DNA of 64,000 nucleotides from Paraburkholderia sp. UYCP14C (GCF_004197395.1 NZ_SELS01000015.1:106902-170901); one strand, 5' to 3'; numbered from the stretch's first letter, positions 7,460-15,864 are shown. Program-made: numbers and translations. Notes: generated by a model from the letters alone, not told the origin.

Positions 7460-9619
7460 ATGACCAGGAACGTGGAAGATTCACAGAACGACGCGCAGCA
7501 GCAGCGTCCGCAATCGCCGGCTCGCCGCAGCTTTCTCGCGTTCGCGGGCGTCACGGCTGGCGCAGGGCTAATCGCCGGTCTGCCCGGCTGCGGCGGCTCG
7601 ACCAACGCGCCTGCCGCGAGCGGCGGCACCACGGGGGCCAGCACGACGCCGCCCACCACCGCGGCGGCCGATCCGATCTGGGGCCCGAGCGGTGAAGCCA
7701 CCACGATCATCAACAAGCTCGCCGGCATCACGACGTCGATGTTCCCGTCGGTCGATTTCCAGGTGACCACCTATGGCGCGAAACCGCTGCCCGCAGCGGC
7801 GCTGATCCAGTCGACCGCGTGGCCGGGCGGCCTGATTCCCTGGGTCACTGGCGGCACCGAGCAGACCGCCTATCCGAGCAACGACCTGCAGAGCACCGGT
7901 TCGAACATCATGGTGCCGTGCGACTACACGGACACCGCCTACGACGCGTGCGCCGCATTCAACGCCGCGATCCGCGCCGCGAATCAGGCGGGCGGCGGCC
8001 GCGTGGTCGTACCGGCCGGCAACTGGTATTGCGGCGGCCCGATCGTGCTGCTCAGCAACGTGAATTTCCACCTGACTTCGGGCTGCACGATCTATTTCAG
8101 CCCGAACCCCGCCGACTACGCGAAGAACGGTCCGTACCCGACGGCGAACGGCAACCTCTACTGGACGCGCTGGCAGGCCAACGACTGCCTGAACTTCGGC
8201 TCGCCGATCTACGCGTATCAGCAGAAGAACATCGCCTTGACCGCCGACGACAACACCTGCGTGCTGAACGGTCAGGCCATGACGCCGATGCAGCTGAGCA
8301 CCCAGACGCCGACCTCGTGCTGGTGGACCTACAAGGGTTCGAGCAACACCTACGGCTCGACCAGTTCGACGACGACCACGCAGGCCTACGCGAACGCGAA
8401 CAACGTCGCGCTGACGAGCTTGCCGGCTTCGCAGATCACGAATCCGAAGGCGAACGTGTCGTTCACGAACCAGGACGGCGTGACGACGACGCTGATGACG
8501 CTGCTGACGGCAACGGGCTGGAATCAGGACCAGAACTACCTGCCGGCGCTGTCCGAACTCGGCGTGCCGATTCTGAACCGCGTGTTCGGCAATGGCCACT
8601 ACCTGCGTCCGTGCATGGTCGAGTTCATCGGCTGCACCAACGTGCTGCTGCAGAACTACCACACGCAGAACACGCCGTTCTGGCAGCACCACCCGACCGG
8701 CAGCTCGAACGTCGTGATCGACGGTGTGTTCGCCGATAGTATCGGCCCGAACAACGACGGCTTCGACCCGGATGCGTGCAACACGGTGCTCGTGCAGAAC
8801 GTCCAGTTCAACACCGGCGACGACTGTATCGCGATCAAGTCGGGCAAGTGCCTCGACACCGAATACGGCCCGATGCAGAACATCGTCGTGCAGAACTGCA
8901 CGATGCAAAGCGGCCACGGCGGTCTGACGATCGGCAGCGAAATGAGCGCGGGCGTGCAAAACGTCTACGCTCGCAACCTGACGATGCAGAACGAGAACTG
9001 GGCGAGCAACCCGCTCAACATCGCGCTGCGCTTCAAGACCAACATGAACCGCGGCGGCTTCATCAATAACGTGTGGATCAACGGCGTGACCCTGCCGAAC
9101 GGTGTGAACCTCGCCGGCAAGTTCGGCGGCGGCGCGCTGGGCGCGGCCTATCCGGGCTCGGTCCCCGGCACGGGCACGGTCGGCACGGTCACCAATCCGT
9201 CGACGGGTCAGGGCGGCCTGATCACGTTCGACTGCGATTACAGCGCGTCGGGCGATGCGGTGCGCTGGAATCCGGCGACGATCAACAACGTCAACATCTC
9301 GAACGTGAACGCGACCGACGTGTCGGGCAGCGTCAAGTACGCGATGACGTCGGGCTACACCGCCGGCACGAACTCGTGCTTCCAGGCAATCGTGGCGCAG
9401 GGCCCGATGGCGGCCGACTACAACGGTCCGCTGCCGGTACCGACGGTCTCGCCGATCACCGGCGTGACGATCTCGAACTGCAACCTGGGTCACCCGGTTT
9501 GCGTCGGCCCGGCTGCGTCGAGCGTGGCGGGACCGATGTTCGTCGTCAACACCAACGGCATCACGCTGAACAACGTGGTGGTCGCGGGTACCACGTACAA
9601 CTCGGTGCTGACCGGCTGA
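7460..9619 (+). CDS. GH28-family polygalacturonase-like protein with Tat/lipoprotein signal
   Basis: 719 residues. The N-terminus has a twin-arginine motif (ARRSFLAF, R22-R23), then a hydrophobic stretch ending in LPGC with Cys44, so export by Tat and possible lipidation are likely. The C-terminal half is a right-handed beta helix with GH28 landmarks in order: NNDGFDPDAC (~431), GDDCIAIK (~453), GHGGLTIGS (~485) and RFKT (~523), covering the catalytic aspartates and substrate-binding His, Arg and Lys. The likely role is hydrolysis of galacturonan in plant cell walls. The start follows the ATG directly before the Tat signal; a start at 7322 would add a non-signal tail. No lyase or transporter genes adjoin it. 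Confidence 0.9.
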   Translation: MTRNVEDSQNDAQQQRPQSPARRSFLAFAGVTAGAGLIAGLPGCGGSTNAPAASGGTTGASTTPPTTAAADPIWGPSGEATTIINKLAGITTSMFPSVDFQVTTYGAKPLPAAALIQSTAWPGGLIPWVTGGTEQTAYPSNDLQSTGSNIMVPCDYTDTAYDACAAFNAAIRAANQAGGGRVVVPAGNWYCGGPIVLLSNVNFHLTSGCTIYFSPNPADYAKNGPYPTANGNLYWTRWQANDCLNFGSPIYAYQQKNIALTADDNTCVLNGQAMTPMQLSTQTPTSCWWTYKGSSNTYGSTSSTTTTQAYANANNVALTSLPASQITNPKANVSFTNQDGVTTTLMTLLTATGWNQDQNYLPALSELGVPILNRVFGNGHYLRPCMVEFIGCTNVLLQNYHTQNTPFWQHHPTGSSNVVIDGVFADSIGPNNDGFDPDACNTVLVQNVQFNTGDDCIAIKSGKCLDTEYGPMQNIVVQNCTMQSGHGGLTIGSEMSAGVQNVYARNLTMQNENWASNPLNIALRFKTNMNRGGFINNVWINGVTLPNGVNLAGKFGGGALGAAYPGSVPGTGTVGTVTNPSTGQGGLITFDCDYSASGDAVRWNPATINNVNISNVNATDVSGSVKYAMTSGYTAGTNSCFQAIVAQGPMAADYNGPLPVPTVSPITGVTISNCNLGHPVCVGPAASSVAGPMFVVNTNGITLNNVVVAGTTYNSVLTG

Positions 9620-9700
9620 TCGGGAGTCGGCGCCGGCGGAACCTGGTTCCGTTGGCTCTGATGTCTGAACGTTTTACCGCAGCAAGCATGCCTCGTTACG

Positions 9701-9732
9701 AGCGCCGTCCGATTCGACGGCGCTTTTTTTTT
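9701..9732 (+). terminator. Intrinsic terminator of the GH28 gene
   Basis: An AGCGCCGTC/GACGGCGCT stem with a short loop, followed by a run of T. It separates the pectinase-type gene from the repeat array. Confidence 0.9.
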
Positions 9733-9772
9733 GTGCCTTTGGCCGCCGCCGAAAAGGGGCTCCCGATGGTGT

Positions 9773-10306
9773 GAGGTGAGCCACCCTCTGGTTCAAAAAT
9801 CACGATATCTCTTTCACCTTATCTATCGTGGACGTTGTGGTCCACATTTGGCGTGCGTAAACTCGGCTCATCGTCATCAGCGGGTCGTGTGCGCCACGAA
9901 GGTTCGCTTTGGTATGAGGTGAGTCGTCCAATGGCTCAAAAATCACGATATCTCTTTCACCTTGTCGATCATGGACGTTTTAGTCCATGTTTGGCGTGAG
10001 TAAACTCAGCTCATCATCATCACCGATCCACGTAGCGGCGACGAATGCGCGTGATGCCAGAAGGTGAGCCGCTTGATGGCTCAAAAATCACGATATCTCT
10101 TTCACCTTGTCTATGGTGGACGTTTAGGTCTATATCTGGCGCACGTAAACTCAGCTCATTATCAACACCGAGCAATGTCACGCCGCAAATGCTCGCGATG
10201 GCATGAGGTGAGTCGTCCAATGGCTCAAAGTTCACGATATCTCTTTCACCTTGTCTATCGTGGACTTCTGGGTCTAAGACGGTCGCGCGTAAACTCAGCT
10301 CGGCAC
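9773..10306. repeat. Array of four ~144-bp structured tandem repeats
   Basis: Copies begin at 9773, 9916, 10061 and 10205 (periods 143, 145 and 144 bp). The first ~100 bp of each is well conserved and the last ~45 bp diverges. A 20-base block, CACGATATCTCTTTCACCTT, is identical in all four. Hairpin I is TGAGYC-N7-GGYTCA. Hairpin II is RTGGAC-N6-GTCYAY at 9828-9845, 9970-9989, 10116-10133 and 10261-10276. Differences between copies keep both stems paired, including a compensated G-C to A-T change in hairpin II of copy 2. A related fragment lies at 12131-12166. Neither strand has an ORF open through all copies. Confidence 0.9.
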
Positions 10307-10454
10307 CCTCATCGAAGCGTGGCGCGCCGTGAATCCGCAGGGCGCCGGTACGGTACTATTCGGGCGTCGCCCGGGATGGCGGGCAGCCACCGGATATGCC
10401 GGTCCGCTGCCGCGGTCCACGTCGCCGGCGACGTCACATCGATTCCATTGCACC

Positions 10455-11579
10455 ATGACCAGCCCCGCAACTCTCACCTGGCCCGAAGCCGACGGCCCGC
10501 GCACCGCGCGCTGGCGTTCCGAAGCGGCCGTGCCGCCGCCGAAGCGCGTCGTCGTCGCCGACGATCGCACCACCGCCGATTCGGCCTACCGCCTCGCTTG
10601 TGAAGGCACCGCGCTGCTGTGGCACGGCGACTTCCAGAACGCACGCCAACTGCTGCAGGCGGTCACACGCCGGCTCGAACGCAAGCCGCGCAAGCACGGA
10701 GCAACACCGCTCGACGCATTCAACCTGCATCGGCAAGCTCAGTCGCAGCGTGCGCGCACGCTCGGCATGATCCTGATTCCGCTGGATGCCGATTACGCCA
10801 TTGCGCTGCGCCGCGCCCCCGACGTGCGGCAGGCCTGCATCGAAGCGTATGGACCGGCGAGCGGCGACGCGTCGGTCGTGTCGTTGCGCGAGTTGCTCGG
10901 GTTGATCGGCGCGCACGAATGGCGCAAGAAGGGTGTCGAGATTGCGGCGCTCGGCGAGCGCATCCATCCGCACTATGGCGTGTTCTCGCCGGTGCGCGGC
11001 GAGTATGTCGATCTGGTCGCGCGCACGGCGCTGCCGTCGCTGGAGCTTGCGTTCGATATCGGCACCGGCACGGGCGTGCTGGCAGCGCTGCTGGCCAAGC
11101 GGGGCGTGCGCAAGATCGTCGCGACGGATCAGGATCAGCGCGCGCTTGCGTGTGCTCGTGAAAATCTCGCGCGTCTGGGCTACGCCGGGCAGGTCGAGAT
11201 CGTGCAGACCGATCTGTTTCCCGATGGCCGGGCGCCGCTCGTCGTCTGCAATCCGCCGTGGGTGCCGGCGCGGCCCGCGTCGCCGCTCGAATACGCGGTC
11301 TACGATCCGGACAGCCGCATGCTGCTCGGCTTCCTGAACGGCCTCGCGGATCATCTGACGCCAGGCGGCGAAGGCTGGCTGATCATTTCGGATTTCGCCG
11401 AGCACCTCGGGCTGCGCACGCGCGAGTGGCTGCTGGCGGCGATCGAGCACGCGGGGCTCACCGTCGTGGGACGCGAGGACATTCGTCCGCGGCATCCGAA
11501 GGCCAGCGATCAGAACGATCCGCTGCATGCCGCGCGAGCGGCCGAACTCACGTCGTTGTGGCGACTCAAGGTGCGGTGA
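10455..11579 (+). CDS. Class I SAM-dependent methyltransferase (HemK/PrmC-like catalytic motif)
   Basis: 374 residues. A helical N-terminal domain (~1-190) is followed by a Rossmann methyltransferase domain: motif I FDIGTGTGVLA, the acidic end of strand 2 VATDQDQ, and the catalytic-type motif NPPW. NPPY/W is typical of amide-nitrogen or base methyltransferases such as PrmC, PrmB and RlmG. The substrate here is not identifiable. The ATG at 10455 is chosen because the in-frame extension to 10329 runs into the end of the repeat array. It is convergent with the flavoprotein gene, 15 bp away. Confidence 0.85.
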   Translation: MTSPATLTWPEADGPRTARWRSEAAVPPPKRVVVADDRTTADSAYRLACEGTALLWHGDFQNARQLLQAVTRRLERKPRKHGATPLDAFNLHRQAQSQRARTLGMILIPLDADYAIALRRAPDVRQACIEAYGPASGDASVVSLRELLGLIGAHEWRKKGVEIAALGERIHPHYGVFSPVRGEYVDLVARTALPSLELAFDIGTGTGVLAALLAKRGVRKIVATDQDQRALACARENLARLGYAGQVEIVQTDLFPDGRAPLVVCNPPWVPARPASPLEYAVYDPDSRMLLGFLNGLADHLTPGGEGWLIISDFAEHLGLRTREWLLAAIEHAGLTVVGREDIRPRHPKASDQNDPLHAARAAELTSLWRLKVR

Positions 11580-11594
11580 GCGCGACTGCGCGCG

Positions 11595-12866
11595 TCACGC
11601 CGACGTGCCGCGCGCTTCCAGATACGCGCATACGCCCCGGCCAGCCACCAGCCCGCTGGCAAAACAGGCGGTCAGCAGATAGCCGCCGGTCGGGGCTTCC
11701 CAATCGAGCATTTCGCCCGCGCAGAATGCGCCGGGCATCCGGTCGATCATCAACTGCGCGTCCAGCGCCTCGAACGGGATGCCGCCCGCCGTGCTGATCG
11801 CTTCGTCGATCGGTCGCGCGCGCAGCAGTCGCACCGGGAGTGCCTTGATCGCGTGGGCGAGGCCGCACGCGTCGGCGAATGCTTCTTTCGACAGAATCTC
11901 GTGCAATAACGCCAGCTTGACCCCGCCGATCCCGATCCGCCCATGCAGATGACTCGCGATCGAGCGCGAACCGCGCGGCCGCGTCACTTCTTCGACGACC
12001 CGCTCGAGTGGCAAGCCCGGCGTGAGATCCAGCGCGATCGTGAGCTCGCCGTCGGCGAGAATCCGCTCGCGGATCGGCGCCGACAACGCGTAAATCAGGC
12101 TCCCTTCGAGGCCCGTTTCGGTCAAAAGTATTTCACCTTGTCGATTGTGGACTTTTCCGTCTACATCGTTGAGCGAGATCGCGACCGGCTTGATCGGCTG
12201 ACCGGCGAAACGCTCGCGCAGATACGGGCTCCAGTCGGCGTCGAAGCCGCAGTTGGCCGGACGCAGAGGCGTTACCGGCACGTCGCGCGACGTCATCAGG
12301 GGCACCCACGCGGCATCGGAGCCGAGCCGCGGCCAACTGGCGCCGCCGAGCGCGAACACGACCGCGTCGCAGCTAACCGTCTGCTCACCGTCGGGCGTGT
12401 CGAAGCGCAGCGCGTACGCGGCGCCGGCTTCGGACGTCGGCGCCCAGCCGCTCCACTTGTGACGCATATGGAACTGCACGCCCGCTTCGCGCAGCCGATG
12501 CAGCCACGCGCGCAGCATCGGCGCGGCCTTCATGTCCGACGGGAACACGCGCCCCGAACTGCCGACGAACGTCTCGACGCCCAATTCGGTGAGCCACGCG
12601 CGCAGTGCGTCGGGCCCGAACGCGTCGAGCAATGGCGCGATGCGCTCGCGACGCGCGCCGTAGCGGTCGAGAAACGGCTCGAGGGCTTCCGAATGGGTGA
12701 TGTTCATGCCGCCTTTGCCCGCCATCAGGAATTTGCGGCCGACCGACGGCATCGCGTCGTACACGTGGACTTGCACGCCGCGCCGGGCAAGCGTCTCGGC
12801 GGCCATCAGGCCGGCGGGGCCGCCGCCGATCACGGCGACGCGGGCGGAATCGAGCGAGGATGGCAT
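11595..12866 (-). CDS. NAD(P)/FAD-dependent flavoprotein (YhiN/BaiN family, PP_4765 subgroup)
   Basis: 423 residues. The N-terminal FAD-binding motif is VIGGGPAGLMAAE (12-24), followed by the family motif GRKFLMAGKGGMNITHSE (43-60). The C-terminal part has ETGLEGSLIYALSA and ends with a second FAD-contacting region (AGEMLDWEAPTGGYLLT). The physiological substrate is unknown. Residues 234-248 are encoded by an AT-rich, rare-codon stretch (GTA, GGA, AAA, AAT, CGA, CAA, GGT, ATA, CTT) that matches the intergenic repeat family; it keeps the frame open. Confidence 0.88.
   Translation of the reverse strand: MPSSLDSARVAVIGGGPAGLMAAETLARRGVQVHVYDAMPSVGRKFLMAGKGGMNITHSEALEPFLDRYGARRERIAPLLDAFGPDALRAWLTELGVETFVGSSGRVFPSDMKAAPMLRAWLHRLREAGVQFHMRHKWSGWAPTSEAGAAYALRFDTPDGEQTVSCDAVVFALGGASWPRLGSDAAWVPLMTSRDVPVTPLRPANCGFDADWSPYLRERFAGQPIKPVAISLNDVDGKVHNRQGEILLTETGLEGSLIYALSAPIRERILADGELTIALDLTPGLPLERVVEEVTRPRGSRSIASHLHGRIGIGGVKLALLHEILSKEAFADACGLAHAIKALPVRLLRARPIDEAISTAGGIPFEALDAQLMIDRMPGAFCAGEMLDWEAPTGGYLLTACFASGLVAGRGVCAYLEARGTSA
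12131..12166. repeat. In-gene fragment of the structured repeat
   Basis: On the plus strand it begins TTTCACCTTGTCGAT, identical to repeat copy 2. It then carries the hairpin TGTGGAC-TTTTCC-GTCTACA (12146-12165), seven pairs with one G-T. On the minus strand it encodes D-V-D-G-K-V-H-N-R-Q-G-E of the flavoprotein. Copy 3 read in the same orientation gives D-I-D-L-N-V-H-H-R-Q-G-E. The surrounding 45 bp (12127-12171) are about 42% GC inside a strongly GC-rich gene. Confidence 0.75.
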
Positions 12867-13328
12867 GCGGTTCAGCGGATCAGGGGGAGAACAGGCGGTG
12901 CAACGCGGCGACCGGGGGGACGGGCGCCGCGAAGGGCGCTATTGTCACACCGCGGGCGGTGGCCGGCAAACGACGTCGAACGCTGTCGAACACTGCTGAA
13001 CACTGCTGAACACTGCGCGGTGCAGGCCAGCAGGGGGATCTCCAGTTCAGCTGGCCGATGCGATCGCCGCAGACCGGAAAATACTCGATTCAGTCTTTCT
13101 CCCGGCGGTGGCGCATTGCGTTCACCGCTTGGCTCGCGCCGCACGCGACCTATACTTTCAATCATCTTCCATCGGACGCCGTTCGCGTCCTTCCGCGCGT
13201 CAATCCCCAATCACGTCACTTTCGACACAGCCGCTGCGACGCGCTTCACTGCCGCGCAGCAGCAGCCGACGCGCGCATTGCGTGTTGAATCGATGGAGGG
13301 GTCGATCGTCTGAATAAAGGAGGTTGCC
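12867..13328. other. 462-bp intergenic region with a 4 x 10-bp tandem repeat
   Basis: This is the divergent upstream region of the flavoprotein and DUF1059 genes. At 12978-13017 the unit GAACACTGCT occurs four times in direct head-to-tail array: GAACGCTGTC, two exact copies, then GAACACTGCG. The 10-bp period is close to one helical turn. I see no convincing gene in the rest. Confidence 0.7.
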
Positions 13329-13538
13329 ATGGGCCGCAAATATATCGACTGTCGCGAGTTTCCGAGCGAAACGAACTGCACTGTCGCGCTATCCGCCGAC
13401 AGCGACGGTGAACTGCTCGAAGCCGCGGTCCAGCATGCCGTCAGCGTTCACAAGCACGCGGATTCGCCAGAGCTGCGCGCGCAACTGAAGACGCTATTTC
13501 ACGACGGCACGCCACCCGTGGAGGCGCCGCGCGCTTGA
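13329..13538 (+). CDS. DUF1059 family small protein
   Basis: 69 residues starting MGRKYIDCREFPSE, with the family's C-R-E-F-P-S and N-C motifs and a conserved His-rich second half (AVQHAVSVHKHAD). The function is unknown. It has a near-perfect Shine-Dalgarno sequence (AAGGAGG, seven bases before the ATG), so it is well translated. No operon partner: the next gene is on the opposite strand. Confidence 0.85.
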   Translation: MGRKYIDCREFPSETNCTVALSADSDGELLEAAVQHAVSVHKHADSPELRAQLKTLFHDGTPPVEAPRA

Positions 13539-13673
13539 GACAACCGTGGAGGGGGAGTGCGGAAGGCAGCATCGCGAGCGGCATCGAGCCACCCGCGCGC
13601 GGTCGTGTTGCAGCTGTATTGTCGTGACACGAGAAACGCGATACCAGGCCATCCTGATCAACATGCCGGAGCG

Positions 13674-13994
13674 CTAACCCGGATAGGCTTCGTCGACCTT
13701 CAGCCCGGCGAGCTTGAAGATCACCCGTAGCGTTTGCGGCTTGATGTCGCGTCTCGACGCGAGCGTCGTCATCACGAAGTCGAGCACCTTCGCGTACTTG
13801 AGCATCGTCAGGCAGGTCTCGAGGTCGACGCTGCCGTCGCGCATGACTTCGGCGAGCCGCAGCATTTCCGTGGAGATGTCGCGTGCCATCTCCAGCTCGA
13901 GTTGCTGTTTCTCCGACCATGCCGGCGCGGCGGTAAGCTTCGCCAGCATTTCCTGGAACTTCTGGTCGACATTTCCGTTGGGTACCGTATCCAT
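13674..13994 (-). CDS. Conserved-type hypothetical protein, mostly helical
   Basis: 106 residues, no recognised domain. The sequence is mostly amphipathic helix (QKFQEMLAKL, EKQQLELEMARDISTEMLRLAEV, LETCLTMLKYAKVLDFVMTTL) with one Cys. The start at 13994 has GAGG five bases upstream. An in-frame ATG at 14015 is possible but has a weaker site. It is isolated between the DUF1059 gene and a methyltransferase gene. Codon use resembles the neighbours, supporting a real gene. Confidence 0.65.
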   Translation of the reverse strand: MDTVPNGNVDQKFQEMLAKLTAAPAWSEKQQLELEMARDISTEMLRLAEVMRDGSVDLETCLTMLKYAKVLDFVMTTLASRRDIKPQTLRVIFKLAGLKVDEAYPG

Positions 13995-14371
13995 TGCCGC
14001 CTCATCTGTGATCATCCGAGCGCGCGACCGCCTGCAAAGCCGGCCGCTGCTGGTTACGTAACGTTCGGCCCGTGTGTGTTCCGGGGCCGCTCTCCCCACC
14101 TGCATCCGGTTCGCGTGTCCGGTCGCACGGCCGGACAGCCTCCTGTTTTCGGCGACATGGCTTGCACTCGCGGGATCAGCCGGCGCGCAAGCTGTTTTCA
14201 GCCATTATCGAGACACTTCCGCGCACCGCGTTTCGGCCGCGAAGTGTTCCCAGTGGATCGCCTGTCTTGCGTGATCCGTGCGGCGCGCTCGCTGGGAATG
14301 CCGCACTTTGGGTAAACTGGCAGCAACTTTTCCCTTTTTCCGTCATCTGTCGCACGTTCGCGCTGCAATTG
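13995..14371. other. Intergenic region with a perfect inverted repeat
   Basis: Divergent upstream region of the hypothetical gene and the methyltransferase. TGTCCGG (14116-14122) and CCGGACA (14131-14137) form a seven-base stem around an eight-base loop, with no T tail. No other supported feature was seen. Confidence 0.4.
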
Positions 14372-15229
14372 ATGGCGGCCCACATGATGTCCGGCAAAAC
14401 CCACGAAATCCGTCCCAACCAGTCCGTCGAACTGCTCAAAGAGCTCCACATCCTCACGCGTGACGGAAAGATGAATCAGGACAGCCGTCGCAAGCTCAAG
14501 CAGGTCTACCACCTGTTCCAGTTCATCGAGCCGCTGCTCAAGGACCTGAAGGACCAGCAGGGGTCGCTGACGCTCGTCGACCACGGCGCGGGCAAGTCAT
14601 ACCTCGGTTTTATCCTGTACGACCTGTTTTTCAAGGAGTTTCAGGATGCCGCAGGTGGGGCTTCGCACATTTACGGCATCGAAACGCGCGAAGAACTGGT
14701 GACGAAGTCCGAAGAGCTGGCGGCGCGGCTCGGCTTCAAGGGGATGTCGTTCGTCAATCTGTCGGTGGCGGAGTCGATCACATCGACGCGTCTGCCCGGC
14801 GAAATCGACATCGTAACCGCGCTGCACGCGTGCAATACCGCCACCGACGACGCGATCCGTTTCGCGCTCAAAAAGCACGCGAAGTACATCGTCGTCGTGC
14901 CGTGCTGCCAGGCCGAGGTGGCCGGCGTGCTGCGGCAGAACAAGGGCCGAGACCTGAAGAACGCGTTGACGGAAATCTGGCGGCATCCTCTGCACACGCG
15001 CGAATTCGGCAGCCAGATCACGAACGTGCTGCGCTGCCTGCAGCTCGAAGCGCATGGCTATCAGGTCAGTGTCACCGAGCTGGTCGGCTGGGAACACTCG
15101 ATGAAAAACGAGCTGATCATCGCGCAGTACAAGGATCTGCCGCGGCGCCGGCCGGCCGAGCGGCTCGGCGAGGTGCTCGACACGCTCGGGCTCGACGCGC
15201 TGAAGGAACGGTTTTTCGTGCCAGCCTGA
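14372..15229 (+). CDS. SAM-dependent methyltransferase, Methyltransf_32/GSTCD-like
   Basis: 285 residues. The SAM-binding segment is LTLVDHGAGKSYLGFILYD, followed by YGIETREEL. A later HACNTATDDA motif and the conserved VVPCCQAEV are typical of this cysteine-containing methyltransferase family. The substrate is unknown. ATG 14372 (MAAHMMSGK) is chosen; ATG 14384 is an alternative, and neither has a strong ribosome site. Upstream codons of the same open frame look non-coding. Confidence 0.82.
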   Translation: MAAHMMSGKTHEIRPNQSVELLKELHILTRDGKMNQDSRRKLKQVYHLFQFIEPLLKDLKDQQGSLTLVDHGAGKSYLGFILYDLFFKEFQDAAGGASHIYGIETREELVTKSEELAARLGFKGMSFVNLSVAESITSTRLPGEIDIVTALHACNTATDDAIRFALKKHAKYIVVVPCCQAEVAGVLRQNKGRDLKNALTEIWRHPLHTREFGSQITNVLRCLQLEAHGYQVSVTELVGWEHSMKNELIIAQYKDLPRRRPAERLGEVLDTLGLDALKERFFVPA

Positions 15230-15249
15230 GGCGCGGCACAGCGCTTTAT

Positions 15250-15804
15250 TTAACGCTTCATCAACGCATCCCAGCCCGCGAGGCCAATGCGCCGCAGCGT
15301 TTCCTGATTGCGCTCGTAAATCTGTTCCGCGTCGGGAAAGGCCTGCACGGCCCGCTCGATGCTGTCTTCACGCAGCAGATGCAGGATCGGATAGGGCGCC
15401 CGGTTCGTGTAGTTTTCGATATCGTCGGGCTCGCTGCCCTCGAACTGGTAATGCGGATGAAAGCTCGCGATCTGGATCACGCCTTCCAGGCGCAACTGCC
15501 GGATCAACCGGTCGGCGAAGAACAGGCAGTCGTTGAAGTCGAGAAAGTCGCCGAACGCGCGCGGCAGGATCAGCAGCGTCGTGTCGATCGCGGCGGGGTC
15601 GGCCGCGACGAGCGTCTGCAGTTCGGCTTCCAGATCGGTCAGCACCGCTTCGAGCGTGTCCGCTTCGCTAATCGCGTAGCGGATCTGCCCCTTCACATGG
15701 ACGGCCTTCGCGAACGGACACAGGTTCAGGCCGATCACGGCTTCCGTCAGCCAGTGACGGGTCGCGTCGATAACGGCATCGTGGGATTCGGCGGGCAACG
15801 GCAT
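15250..15804 (-). CDS. DUF1415 family protein
   Basis: 184 residues with the family landmarks HWLTEAVIGLNLCPFAKAV near the start, a central LLILPRAFGDFLDFNDCLFF, and SFHPHYQFEG...NRAPYPILHLLRE. It is cytosolic, with no signal or membrane segment. No biochemical function is established. The gene is convergent with the methyltransferase gene, 20 bp away. Confidence 0.9.
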   Translation of the reverse strand: MPLPAESHDAVIDATRHWLTEAVIGLNLCPFAKAVHVKGQIRYAISEADTLEAVLTDLEAELQTLVAADPAAIDTTLLILPRAFGDFLDFNDCLFFADRLIRQLRLEGVIQIASFHPHYQFEGSEPDDIENYTNRAPYPILHLLREDSIERAVQAFPDAEQIYERNQETLRRIGLAGWDALMKR

Positions 15805-15864
15805 GGCGGACGGACGCGTAACGGGGAAATCCGCAATTCTAAAGGACCCAGCTGACGGACCGGC

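Noticed and set aside
7161-7463. A 100-codon frame before the GH28 gene
   Set aside because: It runs through the terminator edge and AT-rich promoter sequence with no codon bias; only its last four codons have the overlap noted above.
7568-9493. A 641-codon minus-strand frame
   Set aside because: It is antisense to the GH28 gene; the peptide is an R/V/H/D-rich shadow without a recognisable fold.
9773-10306. CRISPR array
   Set aside because: The repeats are ~100 bp and imperfect, with ~45-bp partly related intervals; no cas genes are in the window.
9731-10603. Plus-strand frames through the repeats encoding S-R-Y-L-F-H-L-V-Y
   Set aside because: Copy 2 has a TGA in that frame and two of the three periods are not multiples of three, so the frame is not kept across the array. 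A small protein from copies 3-4 cannot be excluded but is not supported.
11943-13313. A 456-codon plus-strand frame
   Set aside because: It is antisense to the flavoprotein gene and then crosses intergenic sequence; no domain, no start site.
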